Origin: JAVJSF01 sp040219555
Lineage (GTDB): Bacteria; Actinomycetota; Thermoleophilia; Miltoncostaeales; Miltoncostaeaceae
NCBI GenBank assembly: GCA_040219555.1
Contig: JAVJSF010000009.1
Location: 496,001-560,000 of the forward strand
Length of the DNA: 64,000 nt
Direction of reading: 5' to 3'
Position numbers and translations under genes: made by a program. Below, piece by piece: positions 8,814 through 18,960 of this stretch (its first letter is position 1; each line of letters opens with the position of its first letter). The notes beneath the pieces are model-generated. The model had not been told where the DNA came from. It worked only from the letters and a program-made list of their open reading frames with translations, and searched no databases.

Positions 8814-9080
8814 TCAGCCCCCCAGCACCACCTCGCCCTCGGTGGGCGCCACGGCCACCGCCAGCGAGCCCATCCCCACGCCGATGACCACCACCACGGT
8901 CAGCACCCAGGCCAACCCCTCCAGCGCGTGGCGCTCGGGGTGGCGCACGGCCAGCAGGTGGGCGCCGGCGGCGGCACCGATCAGCACCAGGCCGATAAGG
9001 ATCAGGAAGGCGCCCTCGGGCGGCCGGTCCGGGTCCAGCGCCCAGCGCGTCACGGCGGCCACCATCAGCCCGAACACCAC
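8814..9080 (-). CDS. Small membrane protein, unknown
   Basis: 88 residues from the GTG at 9080, or 105 if it starts at the CTG at 9128. The longer form restores a complete first transmembrane helix (LTILAVVFGLMVAAV) and places GAGGTGAG 4 nt upstream, so a CTG start is plausible. Three hydrophobic segments are visible (about 1-11, 25-45, 60-80 in the short form). No family recognised. It directly follows the ABC-2 permease on the same strand and probably shares its mRNA. Confidence 0.6.
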   Translation of the reverse strand: MVFGLMVAAVTRWALDPDRPPEGAFLILIGLVLIGAAAGAHLLAVRHPERHALEGLAWVLTVVVVIGVGMGSLAVAVAPTEGEVVLGG

Positions 9081-9132
9081 CGCCAGGATGGTCAGGCGCG
9101 CCGTCAGCGAGGGCCCGTTGCTGGTCAGTGCC

Positions 9133-9906
9133 TCACCTCATCAGGGTCCGGCGCATCCGCCGGGCGGGGAAGGGGAACAGCGCAACCAGGATGCCCGCCA
9201 GCACCGCCACGTGCCCCAGGGTCATCCAGTCGGCGCCGCCCAGGGTGAGGTCGCGCAGCGCCGTGGTGAGGTGCGATAGCGGCAGGCACCATCCGACCAC
9301 CTGGGCCCATCCGGGCAGCTCGGAGAACGGGAAGAACACGCCTCCGAACAGGAACATCGGGGTCAGGATGCCGGTGAAGAAGATGTTGTAGTGCTCGATG
9401 TTGGACACGATGGCCGTGTAGGCCATGCCCAGCACGGCGAAGGTGAGCCCGCCGATGGCGAACACCGGCGGGGCAAGCAGCGCCCACGGGCTGTCCACCA
9501 GGCCGAAGCCGGCCATCACCACCAGGAAGATGCACCCGTAGGCCACCGCGCGGGTGGCCGCCCACAGGTACTCGCCCACGATCACGTCGGCCAGCGAGAG
9601 CGGCGTGGTCACCACCGCCTCCACCACCCGCCGCACGTGGATGCGCACGAACGAGTTGTAGGTGGTCTCGATGATGGCCCCGAACATCACCGTGGCGGCC
9701 GCCACCCCCGGGGCGATGAACTCCACGTACTCGTAGCCCTCGATGGTGCTGACGTACGTGCCGAGCCCGAGGCCCATGATGGCCAGATAGGCGATGGCCT
9801 CGAGGAAGCGCGGGGTCAGCGTGGTGATCATCGTCTTGCGGCCGACCGTGGCGTTGCGCTGCCACATGCGCACCGCCCCGCGGGGCGAGAAGGCGTAGGC
9901 GCTCAC
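9133..9906 (-). CDS. ABC-2 type transporter permease (NodJ/DrrB-like)
   Basis: 257 residues with about six transmembrane helices. The ABC-2 signature is visible around APGVAAATVMFGAIIETTYNSF (about 64-85) and in the VVTTPLSLADVIVGEYLWA segment (about 99-117), as in daunorubicin- and nodulation-type exporters of lipids, polysaccharides or drugs. The partner ATPase is not adjacent: the gene just upstream encodes a TPR protein and the one downstream a small membrane protein. The GTG start abuts the TAG stop of the TPR gene. Substrate unknown. Confidence 0.85.
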   Translation of the reverse strand: MSAYAFSPRGAVRMWQRNATVGRKTMITTLTPRFLEAIAYLAIMGLGLGTYVSTIEGYEYVEFIAPGVAAATVMFGAIIETTYNSFVRIHVRRVVEAVVTTPLSLADVIVGEYLWAATRAVAYGCIFLVVMAGFGLVDSPWALLAPPVFAIGGLTFAVLGMAYTAIVSNIEHYNIFFTGILTPMFLFGGVFFPFSELPGWAQVVGWCLPLSHLTTALRDLTLGGADWMTLGHVAVLAGILVALFPFPARRMRRTLMR

Positions 9907-10215
9907 CTACAGGGCTTCGAGAGCCGCCTGGAAGTCGCCGGCCATTCCGCTGTGGCCGTGCTTCAGGGCTTGGTCGATGCCGGCCAGGTACGCGTCGGCC
10001 GCGCCGTCCACGTCGCCCAGGCGCGCCAGCGCCTCCGCCAGCCGGCCCCAGGCATTGCCCTCGTCCTCGGACATGTCGAGGTAGGCGCGCAACTGCTCCA
10101 CGGCCTCCGCGTCGCGGCCGGCGTGCAACAACTCGTTGGCGTATCCGAAGCGGGCGCGGGCCACGGTGGGCTCGTCGGCCACCAGGCGGGCGAAATAGGC
10201 GAGGCGGTCCTCCAT
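9907..10215 (-). CDS. Small tetratricopeptide-repeat protein
   Basis: 102 residues made almost wholly of TPR-like helices. One reads FGYANELLHAGRDAEAVEQLRAYL (about 24-47) and the next AWGRLAEALARLGDVDGAADAYLAG (about 56-80). It is probably cytoplasmic and protein-binding. ATG 10215 is preceded by TAGCTT at 7 nt with no Shine-Dalgarno sequence, suggesting a leaderless mRNA. It is followed without gap by the ABC-2 permease, so it may act with that transporter; this is inference. Confidence 0.75.
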   Translation of the reverse strand: MEDRLAYFARLVADEPTVARARFGYANELLHAGRDAEAVEQLRAYLDMSEDEGNAWGRLAEALARLGDVDGAADAYLAGIDQALKHGHSGMAGDFQAALEAL

Positions 10216-10222
10216 GGGCTCG

Positions 10223-10232
10223 AAGCTACACT
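10223..10232. promoter_or_regulatory. Overlapping divergent -10 elements
   Basis: The ten bases AAGCTACACT contain TAGCTT on the minus strand (10223-10228, 7 nt before the TPR start) and TACACT on the plus strand (10227-10232, upstream of the gene at 10268). The two hexamers share the central TA. Confidence 0.5.
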
Positions 10233-10267
10233 CCTCGTGGTCGTCCGTCCGAGACCGAGGGGAGTCG

Positions 10268-10429
10268 ATGTCCACGCTGGGCGTCATCGCGCTGGTGCTG
10301 CTGGCGATCTTCGTGGGGCTGATCGTCCTGCGGGTGGTCGTCTCCGTGGCCCTGTTCCTGTTCTGGCCACTGGTCTTCATCACCGCCGGCGGGGCCTTGG
10401 TGCTGTGGTTCCTCAGCCGGAAGGGCTGA
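10268..10429 (+). CDS. Small membrane protein of 53 residues
   Basis: Two closely spaced hydrophobic helices (about 3-25 and 27-48) and a short basic end SRKG. No family recognised. ATG 10268 is chosen because GAGGGGAG lies 4 nt upstream. It is a single-gene unit between the divergent TPR gene and a hairpin that precedes the nuo operon. Confidence 0.6.
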   Translation: MSTLGVIALVLLAIFVGLIVLRVVVSVALFLFWPLVFITAGGALVLWFLSRKG

Positions 10430-10450
10430 CCCGCAAAGCCGATTCCCATG

Positions 10451-10476
10451 CGGCTTGTGCAGGTCAGCACAAGCCG
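10451..10476. terminator. Hairpin before nuo operon
   Basis: CGGCTTGTGC-aggtca-GCACAAGCCG is a perfect 10-bp stem with a 6-nt loop, 21 bp after the small membrane gene. No T-run follows, but position and strength fit a terminator that insulates nuo. Confidence 0.6.
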
Positions 10477-10520
10477 GTTGCACCCTTCGTCACATAGGTG
10501 CGCGAGCACCGAGGCGTTGG

Positions 10521-10526
10521 TAGCGT
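10521..10526 (+). promoter_or_regulatory. Candidate nuo operon -10 element TAGCGT
   Basis: TAGCGT lies 60 nt before nuoA. It has the same hexamer type seen at other starts in the window, here with a leader of about 53 nt. No convincing -35 was found. Confidence 0.3.
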
Positions 10527-10586
10527 GCGTACTGAGGGATGGTCCTCCCGTTGGACCCCCGACCTGCCGACTCGTCCGAGAGGCAC

Positions 10587-10949
10587 ATGGAGCTCTCCGA
10601 CTACCTTCCGATCCTCGTGTACTTCGCCGTGGGCCTCGCCGTGGCCGGTGGCCTGTTCGCGATCGGCCGCCTGGCGCTCACCAAGCGCCGGCCGAACCCG
10701 AACAAGTACCTCCCGTACGAGAGCGGCATCCTCCCCAGCACGGCGGTCAACCAGCGCTTCTCGATCGACTACTACCTGACGGCGATGCTCTTCATCGTCT
10801 TCGATATCGAGCTGGCGTTCCTGTACCCGATCGCGGTGGTCCTGCGCGATGACGGGCTCCTGGCCCTGGTGGTGCTCCTGCTGTTCGTGTTCACGGTGGT
10901 CGAGGCCCTGACCTACATCTGGAAGAAGGGGGCGCTCGAATGGCGCTGA
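10587..10949 (+). CDS. nuoA: NADH-quinone oxidoreductase subunit A
   Basis: 120 residues with three transmembrane helices. The NuoA loop KRRPNPNKYLPYESGILP (about 31-48) contains the conserved Glu/Ser-Gly motif, followed by FSIDYYLTAMLFIVFDIELAFLYP. The protein sits at the junction of the membrane and peripheral arms of complex I. ATG 10587 is preceded by GAGAGG. First gene of the nuo operon, overlapping nuoB by 10 bp. Confidence 0.95.
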   Translation: MELSDYLPILVYFAVGLAVAGGLFAIGRLALTKRRPNPNKYLPYESGILPSTAVNQRFSIDYYLTAMLFIVFDIELAFLYPIAVVLRDDGLLALVVLLLFVFTVVEALTYIWKKGALEWR

Positions 10950-11533
10950 TCCCTCCGCCCGGCAGTCCCATCGAGCGCGCGCCGCGCACCGACGAGTCCA
11001 TCGATCGCGACCTGCGTGAGGTGGAGGAGCGCGAGTTCGAGAAGGGCCTGCTCACCACCACGATCGACAAGGCCATCGCCTGGGCCCAGACCGGCTCGAT
11101 GTGGCCGGCCACCTTCGGCCTGGCCTGCTGCGCCATCGAGATGATGCACGTGTCCATGCCGCGCACCGACATCGCGCGCTTCGGCATGGAGAACTTCCGC
11201 GCCAGCCCGCGCCAGGCCGACCTGCTGATCGTGTCCGGGCGCGTCTCGCAGAAGATGGCCCCGGTGCTGCGCCGGATCTACGACCAGATGCTCGAGCCGA
11301 AGTGGGTCATCTCCATGGGCGCGTGCGCCTCCACCGGCGGCGTGTTCAACAACTACGCGCTGGTGCAGGGCGTCGACAAGGTGGTGCCCGTCGACGTCTA
11401 CGTGCCCGGCTGCCCGCCGCGCCCCGAGGGGCTGCTGGAGGGGATCATGGTGCTGCACCGCAAGGTGGGCGCCCGCGGCCAGAAGAGCAACGCCGACCTG
11501 CGCCGTGAGGCCCTCGCCGCGGAGTCGCGGTGA
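10940..11533 (+). CDS. nuoB: NADH-quinone oxidoreductase subunit B
   Basis: 197 residues. Carries cluster N2, the last iron-sulfur cluster before quinone: ligands in GLACCAIEMMH, GACASTGG and DVYVPGCPPRPEGLL. The N-terminal 40 residues and the C-terminal 25 are extensions beyond the conserved core. ATG start inside nuoA; its stop overlaps the nuoC start by 4 bases. Confidence 0.96.
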   Translation: MALIPPPGSPIERAPRTDESIDRDLREVEEREFEKGLLTTTIDKAIAWAQTGSMWPATFGLACCAIEMMHVSMPRTDIARFGMENFRASPRQADLLIVSGRVSQKMAPVLRRIYDQMLEPKWVISMGACASTGGVFNNYALVQGVDKVVPVDVYVPGCPPRPEGLLEGIMVLHRKVGARGQKSNADLRREALAAESR

Positions 11534-12009
11534 GCGAGGTCGCCGCGGCCATCGAGGCCGCCTGTCCCGGAGCCGTCCTCGCCGATCTCGAGCACGTGGG
11601 TGAGACCACGGTGGAGATCGCCGCCGACCACCTGCTGACGGTGGCCCGGTTCATCCAGGGGGCGCCGCTGTCGTTCACCCTGCTGTCGGACGTGACCTGC
11701 GCCGACTTCCCGGAGCACGCGGACGCCGGCCGCTTCCGACTGGCCTACCACCTGTACGCGCCCGAGAGCGGCCGCCGGGTGCGGCTGCGCGTGTGGGCCG
11801 GCGCGGAGGACCCCGAGGTGCCCTCGGTCACCCCGGTCTGGCGCACCGCCGACTGGCACGAGCGCGAGACCTACGACATGTTCGGCGTCCGCTTCGCCGG
11901 CCACCCCGATCTGGCGCGCATCCTGATGCCGCTGGACTGGGAGGGGCACCCGCTGCGGCGCGACTACCCGCTGGGCGGGGAGGAGGTGGTCTTCACCGAT
12001 GCCGAGTGA
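11530..12009 (+). CDS. nuoC: NADH-quinone oxidoreductase subunit C
   Basis: 159 residues of the 30-kDa subunit of the peripheral arm. The family signature TADWHERETYDMFGVRFAGHPDLARILMP and the end WEGHPLRRDYPL are present. GTG start overlaps the nuoB stop (GTGA). NuoC and NuoD are separate proteins here, not fused as in some enterobacteria. Confidence 0.95.
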   Translation: MSEVAAAIEAACPGAVLADLEHVGETTVEIAADHLLTVARFIQGAPLSFTLLSDVTCADFPEHADAGRFRLAYHLYAPESGRRVRLRVWAGAEDPEVPSVTPVWRTADWHERETYDMFGVRFAGHPDLARILMPLDWEGHPLRRDYPLGGEEVVFTDAE

Positions 12010-13357
12010 AGCGAACCTCGGGGCCATGCCCTTCGACGAGGAGACCCGCACCGCGCTCGAGGCCTCGCGCCGCGAGGGCCGGGCCCTCACCGAGACCGAG
12101 CGCGCCATCGTGGGCGCCGAGGCCCTCACCCCGCTGGAGGCCATCGAGCGCTCGCGCCAGAGCGCCGACCGCGCCGACCACGCGCCGGGCTCGCGCCAGC
12201 CCATGATCATCAACCTGGGCCCGCAGCACCCCTCCACCCACGGCGTGCTGCGCCTGGTGACCCAGCTGGACGGCGAGGTCATCCGTGACCTGCACCCGGT
12301 GATCGGCTATCTGCACACCGGCATCGAGAAGCAGTGCGAGAACAAGACCTACTGGCAGGCCATCACGCTGGTCACGCGGATGGACTACCTGGCCTCGTAC
12401 TTCAACACCGCCGCCTACACCATGGCCGTGGAGCGCCTCCTGGGGCTCGAGGTCCCCGAGCGCGCCCAGTACATCCGCGTGATCATGATGGAGATCAACC
12501 GCATCGCCAGCCACCTGGTGTGGCTGGGCACCAGCGGCCTCGAGCTGGGCGCGATGACGATGATGTTCTACTCGTACCGCGAGCGCGAGAAGGCCCTCGA
12601 CCTGGGCGAGATGATCGCCGGCGACCGCATGAACACCCGCTTCTTCCAGGTGGGTGGCTGCGCCGACGACATCCCCCAGGGCTTCGAGCAGCGCGTGCGC
12701 ACCTGGATCGATGAGCTCCCCGGGCACATCGACACCTGGGAGGGGATGCTCTCCACCAACCCGATCTGGGTGGACCGCACCCGCGGGGTGGGCGTGCTGC
12801 CGGCCGACGAGCTGCTGAACCTGGGCGTCACGGGGCCGGTGCTCCGGGCGGCCGGCGTCGACCTGGACCTGCGCCGGGCCAACCCGTACTGCGGCTACGA
12901 GCACTTCGACTTCCAGGTGCCGCTGGGCACCGCCGGCGACTCGTACGACCGCTACACCGTGCGGATGCGCGAGATGCGCGAGTCGGCGCGCATCATCCAG
13001 CAGGCCCTCGACGGCCTGCCCGAGGGGCGCCACATCGCCGACGACCGCAAGGTGGTGCTGCCCCCGCGCGGGGAGCTGGCCACCTCCATGGAGGCCCTCA
13101 TCCACCACTTCAAGCTGGTGACCGAGGGCTTCACGGTCCCCGAGGGTGAGTCGTACGTGGCGGTCGAGAGCCCGCGCGGCGAGCTGGGCTGCTACGTCGT
13201 GGCCGACGGCACGCCCAAGCCGCGCCGGGTGCACATGCGCGACCCCAGCTTCGTCAACCTGCAGGCGCTGCGGCCGATGGCCCGGGGCGCGTACCTGGCG
13301 GACCTGGTGACCATGATCGGCTCGCTCGACAACGTGATGGGAGGGGTCGACAGGTGA
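11999..13357 (+). CDS. nuoD: NADH-quinone oxidoreductase subunit D
   Basis: 452 residues of the 49-kDa subunit, which lines the quinone chamber with NuoB. The core starts at MIINLGPQHPSTHG, residue 69. The first 68 residues are a charged, Glu/Arg/Ala-rich extension absent from typical NuoD (about 380-420 aa). The start at 11999 has GGAGGAGGTGG upstream in nuoC and overlaps nuoC by 11 bp; an internal ATG at 12026 is possible but lacks a ribosome site. The C-terminus has the usual GELGCYVVADG and DLVTMIGSLDNVMGGVDR. Confidence 0.95.
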   Translation: MPSEANLGAMPFDEETRTALEASRREGRALTETERAIVGAEALTPLEAIERSRQSADRADHAPGSRQPMIINLGPQHPSTHGVLRLVTQLDGEVIRDLHPVIGYLHTGIEKQCENKTYWQAITLVTRMDYLASYFNTAAYTMAVERLLGLEVPERAQYIRVIMMEINRIASHLVWLGTSGLELGAMTMMFYSYREREKALDLGEMIAGDRMNTRFFQVGGCADDIPQGFEQRVRTWIDELPGHIDTWEGMLSTNPIWVDRTRGVGVLPADELLNLGVTGPVLRAAGVDLDLRRANPYCGYEHFDFQVPLGTAGDSYDRYTVRMREMRESARIIQQALDGLPEGRHIADDRKVVLPPRGELATSMEALIHHFKLVTEGFTVPEGESYVAVESPRGELGCYVVADGTPKPRRVHMRDPSFVNLQALRPMARGAYLADLVTMIGSLDNVMGGVDR

Positions 13358-13854
13358 CCGCCGACGAGATCCGCGCCCACATCGACCCGATGCGCCACGA
13401 GTTCGCCGAGGAGCGCTCGCTGGTGCTGCCGGCGCTGAAGTTCGCCCAGACCGAGAAGGGCTACCTCTCCACCGAGGACCTGCGGGCGGTGGCCGAGGCC
13501 GTCCACCTCACGCCGGCGTACGTCGAAAGCGTCGCCTCGTTCTATGACCGCCTCTACCTGGAGCCCGTGGGGCGCCGAGTGGTCTCGGTGTGTGTGACGC
13601 TGTCGTGCATGCTCCGCGGCTCGGACGAGGTCATGGAGCACCTCTGCCACCGCGAGGGCCTCGGCCATCACGGCGGCACCTCCGAGGACGGGGTCATCAC
13701 GGTCCAGGAGGCTCAGTGCCTGGGGTACTGCGACGCGGCCCCCTGCATCCAGGTGGACGCCGACCAGACCCGCGGCCCGTTCACCGTGGAGCAGGCCGGC
13801 GAGCTGCTGGACGAGCTGCGTGACGCCCCGGTCCCGACCCGTTACGTGAGGTAG
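13354..13854 (+). CDS. nuoE: NADH-quinone oxidoreductase subunit E
   Basis: 166 residues of the 24-kDa subunit, thioredoxin-like fold binding the off-path 2Fe-2S cluster N1a. Ligands are visible as CVTLSC (CxxxxC, about 81-86) and CLGYC (about 121-125). GTG start overlaps the nuoD stop by 4 bases. NuoE works with NuoF and NuoG in the NADH dehydrogenase module. Confidence 0.95.
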   Translation: MTADEIRAHIDPMRHEFAEERSLVLPALKFAQTEKGYLSTEDLRAVAEAVHLTPAYVESVASFYDRLYLEPVGRRVVSVCVTLSCMLRGSDEVMEHLCHREGLGHHGGTSEDGVITVQEAQCLGYCDAAPCIQVDADQTRGPFTVEQAGELLDELRDAPVPTRYVR

Positions 13855-13858
13855 GCCG

Positions 13859-15155
<1,297 letters not shown>

Positions 15156-15163
<8 letters not shown>

Positions 15164-17447
15164 CTACGCACCCGTCGACCTGTCGGCCGGCGACCAGGTC
15201 GAGTTCGAGCTGAACGGCGTCCGCGTGTCGGTGCCGGCCGGCACGCTGCTGGTCGACGCCGCCAACGCGCACGGCGTGGAGGTGCCGGTCTTCTGTTACG
15301 AGCCGCGCCTGGGCCCGCCCGTGGGCGCGTGCCGCATGTGCCTGGTCGAGGTGGAGGGCATGCGCGGCCTCCAGACCGCCTGCTCCACCCCCGTGCAGCC
15401 GGACATGGTCGTGCGGACGAACTCGCCGGTGGCCAAGGACGCCCAGGACGGCGTGCTGGAGCTGCTGCTGGCCAACCACCCGCTGGACTGCCCGGTGTGC
15501 GACAAGGGGGGCGAGTGCCCCCTGCAGGACCGCACCTTCCGCTTCGGCCCGGGCCGCTCGCGCTTCGTGGAGCCCAAGCGCCACTTCCCCAAGCCGCTCG
15601 ACCTCAGCCCGCGCGTGGCGCTCGACCGCGAGCGCTGCATCGCCTGCTACCGCTGCGTGCGCTTCAGCCAGGACGTGGCCGAGGACGGCTGCCTCACCAT
15701 GCAGGAGCGCGGGGCGCTGAGCGAGATCACCACCCTCACGGGCGAGCCCTACGAGGGGCGCTTCACGGGCAACATCATCGACATCTGCCCGGTGGGCGCG
15801 CTCACCAGCATCCCGTACCGCTTCGTCAGCCGGCCGTGGGACATCGACAACACCCCCTCGGTGTGCGGCGGCTGCGCGGCGGGCTGCAACGTCGAGCTGA
15901 CGGTTCGCGAGGGGCACATCATGCGCGTGACCGGCCGCCCCGACCCCAACTGGGAGGTCGAGGAGGGCTGGATCTGCGACCGGGCCCGCTGGTCGTACGA
16001 CGCCGACCGCGCCCCCTCGCGCCTGACGGCGCCGGTCATCCGCGAGGGCGAGCGCGTGCAGCAGCCCGATCTCGACGCCGCCGTGGACGCGGCCGCCCTG
16101 GTGCTGGCCAACACGGGCCGCGTGGGCGTGCTGATCGGCCCCGACGCCACCGTGGAGGAGGCGTTCGCCGCCACCGAGCTGGCGCACACAGGGCTCGGAG
16201 GCGCGCCGGTCCAGGCCCTGACCATCGATGGCGCCGGCCTGGCGCCGCTGCGGGCGCTCCCCACCGCCCAGTTGGGTGACCTCGACCACGCCCAGACCCT
16301 GCTGATCGTGGGGGGCGACCCCGCCAACCAGCAGCCGGCCGTGGAGCTGCGCGCGCGCAAGGCGCGCCGGCGCGGGGCGCACGTCATCACCGTGGGCCCC
16401 CGCCCGCACGCCCTCGAGTCGCTGGGCGAGTCCCACCGCTCCCAGCCGGGCGCCCTGCGCGCCGCGCTTGAGGGCCTGGGCGACGTGGGCGAGGGGAGCC
16501 TGGCCATCTGCTGGGACGAGGCCGATCTGGCCCAGGAGCCCGACGCCGCCGCGGTGCTGGCGCGCATCGGGCGCGAGCGCGAGGCCATCTCGCTCGAGAT
16601 GGGCCACGGCGCCAACGCCGCCGGCCTGAGGGCGCTCGGCATCCCGTCCACCGGCCTGCGCGAGCAGATCGCCGCCGGCGAGATCGACTGCCTGCTGACG
16701 GTCCACGCCGACCCCACGGCCGCCCCCGGCGCCGCCGAGTGGGGCTGGGCCCTCGGCCGCGTTCGCCACATCGTGGCCGTGGCCACCCACGACGACCAGG
16801 TCACCGAGCGGGCCACGGTGGTGCTCCCCGCCGCCACGCACCGCGAGACCGAGGGCGTGATGGTGGCCATGAACGGCCGCGCCCAGCGTCTGCGCGCCGG
16901 CGCCACCCCGCCCGAGGGCGCCGCCCCCGGCTGGGAGTTGCTGATCGCCCTCGGCCACCGCCTGGGCACGCCGCCCCCCTACCGCACCGCCGCCACGGCC
17001 TTCGCGGCCGCCTCGGCCGCGCACGCGGCGCTGGGGGCGCTCACCCACGACGACCTCGGCACCCTCGGGCGCCCGCTGCCCCAGACCCCCGTCGCCGGCA
17101 ACGGCCACGTGCCCGACCCCGTCGGCTTCAGCGGCGACGGGCTCCCCCTGGTGACGGTCACGCGCATCTTCGGCGAGCGCGCCAGCCACCGCTCGCAGGC
17201 CCTGGCCGAGGCGCGCACCGGAGCCGACATCACCCTGCACCCCGACGAGGCGGCGCGCCACGGCCTGCCGGCCGGCGCCCGCGTGCGACTGCGCACCGCC
17301 CACGGCGAGTGCGAGTTGCCGCTGGTGATCGATCCGGACCAGCCTCAGGGCGCCGCTCTGGTGGCCACCGGGGTCCCGGACGCCGGCGTCGAGCGCCTGC
17401 TGCCCGCCGACCGCACCCCGGTCCGCGTCGAGATCACCCCGGCCTGA
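15156..17447 (+). CDS. nuoG: NADH-quinone oxidoreductase subunit G
   Basis: 763 residues of the 75-kDa iron-sulfur subunit. An N-terminal 2Fe-2S ferredoxin domain (CYEPRLGPPVGACRMC) is followed by the His/Cys cluster (HPLDCPVCDKGGECPLQD), two 4Fe-4S binding sets (ERCIACYRCVRF and CPVGAL) and the molybdopterin-oxidoreductase-like part with CGGCAAGCNVE. ATG 15156 lies inside nuoF. The C-terminal third is a degenerate oxidoreductase domain that passes electrons only structurally. Confidence 0.95.
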
Positions 17448-17454
17448 GGCAGAC

Positions 17455-18447
17455 GTGGACGAACCGATCCTGATCACGGTCGTCAAGGCCGCCCTCCTGG
17501 TGTTCATCGTGATCACCGGCTTCGCCTACATGACCCTGTGGGAGCGCAAGCTGATCGGCCGCTTCCAGGCGCGGGTGGGTCCCAACCGCGTGGGCCCCGG
17601 CGGCTACCTGCAGCCGCTGGCCGACGTGATGAAGCTGGCCTTCAAGGAGGACTTCGCGCCGGACGGTGCCAACAAGATCCTCTACCGCGTGGCCCCGATG
17701 ATCACGATGTTCGCCGCCGTCGGCGGGCTGGCCGTGATCCCCTACGGCGAGACGGTGGAGATCTTCGGCCACGAGGTGGCCCTCTACGGCGCCAGCCTGG
17801 ACATCGACGTCCTGTACCTGTTCGCCCTCTCGGGCCTCGGCTTCTACGGCCTGATCCTCGGCGGCTGGGCCTCGGGCAACAAGTACGCGCTGCTGGGCTC
17901 GGCGCGTACGGCCGCGCAACTGGTGTCCTACGAGGTGGCCATGGGCCTCTCGGTCATCGGCGTCATCATGATGGCCGGCAGCCTCAACCTGCTGGAGATC
18001 GTGAGCGCTCAGGCCGACACGGTCTGGTACATCGTCCTGCAGCCGCTGGGCTTCCTGGTGTTCCTGATCGCCGGCGTGGCCGAGGTCAACCGGGCCCCGT
18101 TCGACCTGCCCGAGGCCGAGTCCGAACTGGTGGCCGGTTACCAGACCGAGTACGGCGGCATGGGCTACGCGCTCTACCCGGCGGCCGAGTACGCCAACAT
18201 GATCGTGCTGTCGGCGTTCACGGCCACGCTGTTCCTGGGCGGCTTCTCGGGTCCGTTCCTGCCGGGCTTCGTGTGGCTGTTCCTGAAGATCCTGCTCATG
18301 CTGTTCTTCTACATCTGGCTGCGCGCCACGCTCCCGCGGCTGCGCTACGACCGCCTGATGCAGCTGGGCTGGAAGATCATGTTGCCGCTGGCCACGCTGA
18401 ACTTCGTGGTCACCGCGATCATCGTCGGCATCTGGTTCACCAACTGA
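17455..18447 (+). CDS. nuoH: NADH-quinone oxidoreductase subunit H
   Basis: 330 residues with eight transmembrane helices, forming the entry to the quinone channel. The signatures GRFQARVGPNRVGPGGYLQPLAD and EVNRAPFDLPEAESELVAGYQTEYGGM are present. GTG start 7 bp after nuoG with TGAGGCAG upstream. The stop is part of TGATG, which opens a 15-codon mini-ORF reaching nuoI. Confidence 0.95.
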   Translation: MDEPILITVVKAALLVFIVITGFAYMTLWERKLIGRFQARVGPNRVGPGGYLQPLADVMKLAFKEDFAPDGANKILYRVAPMITMFAAVGGLAVIPYGETVEIFGHEVALYGASLDIDVLYLFALSGLGFYGLILGGWASGNKYALLGSARTAAQLVSYEVAMGLSVIGVIMMAGSLNLLEIVSAQADTVWYIVLQPLGFLVFLIAGVAEVNRAPFDLPEAESELVAGYQTEYGGMGYALYPAAEYANMIVLSAFTATLFLGGFSGPFLPGFVWLFLKILLMLFFYIWLRATLPRLRYDRLMQLGWKIMLPLATLNFVVTAIIVGIWFTN

Positions 18448-18494
18448 TGCCCGGCACCCCGCTCACCACCCCCGCGACCCGGACGGAGGCCTGA
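18447..18494 (+). other. 15-codon mini-ORF bridging nuoH and nuoI
   Basis: The ATG overlaps the nuoH stop (TGATG) and the TGA stop overlaps the nuoI ATG (TGATG), so the 46-bp gap is exactly spanned by one open frame encoding MPGTPLTTPATRTEA. It may carry terminating ribosomes to nuoI rather than make a functional peptide. Confidence 0.35.
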
Positions 18495-18949
18495 TGGCCG
18501 CCCCCATCTCGCTCAAGGGTTTCGCCATCACGTTCCGGCAGCTCCTTCGCAAGCCGGACACGATCGGCTACCCCGAGAAGAAGACCCCGGTGTTCCCGCG
18601 CTTCCGCGGTCGCCACCGGCTCTGGTCCCACGACAACGGCCTCGAGAAGTGCGTCGGCTGCTCGCTGTGCGCCGCGGCCTGCCCGGCCGACTGCATCCGG
18701 GTGGTGGCCGAGGAGAACACCGCCGAGAACCGGGTGTCCTCCGGCGAGCGCTACGCCCGCATCTACGAGATCAACATGGCGCGCTGCATCTTCTGCGGCT
18801 ACTGCGAGCTGGCCTGCCCGTTCGACGCCATCACGCTCGAGAACGAGTACGAGATGTCCGAGCGCCACCGGTCGGACATGATCTACACCAAGGAATTCCT
18901 CATGGCGCCGCACCCCAAGCCGGTGCCCGTGCGGAATGAGGTGCCGTAA
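18494..18949 (+). CDS. nuoI: NADH-quinone oxidoreductase subunit I
   Basis: 151 residues of the 23-kDa (TYKY) subunit. Two 4Fe-4S motifs (CVGCSLCAAACPADC and CIFCGYCELACPFDA) carry clusters N6a and N6b that lead to N2 in NuoB. The N-terminal amphipathic helix (LKGFAITFRQLLRKPDT) docks on the membrane arm. GGAGG lies 3 nt upstream of the ATG. Confidence 0.96.
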   Translation: MAAPISLKGFAITFRQLLRKPDTIGYPEKKTPVFPRFRGRHRLWSHDNGLEKCVGCSLCAAACPADCIRVVAEENTAENRVSSGERYARIYEINMARCIFCGYCELACPFDAITLENEYEMSERHRSDMIYTKEFLMAPHPKPVPVRNEVP

Positions 18950-18952
18950 GGT
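18947..18952 (+). promoter_or_regulatory. Possible internal -10 element TAAGGT before nuoJ
   Basis: TAAGGT overlaps the nuoI stop codon and lies 8 nt before the nuoJ GTG, which has no Shine-Dalgarno sequence. The spacing equals that of the leaderless starts elsewhere in the window, so nuoJ to nuoN could also be transcribed separately. Confidence 0.3.
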
Positions 18953-18960
18953 GGCCCGTC

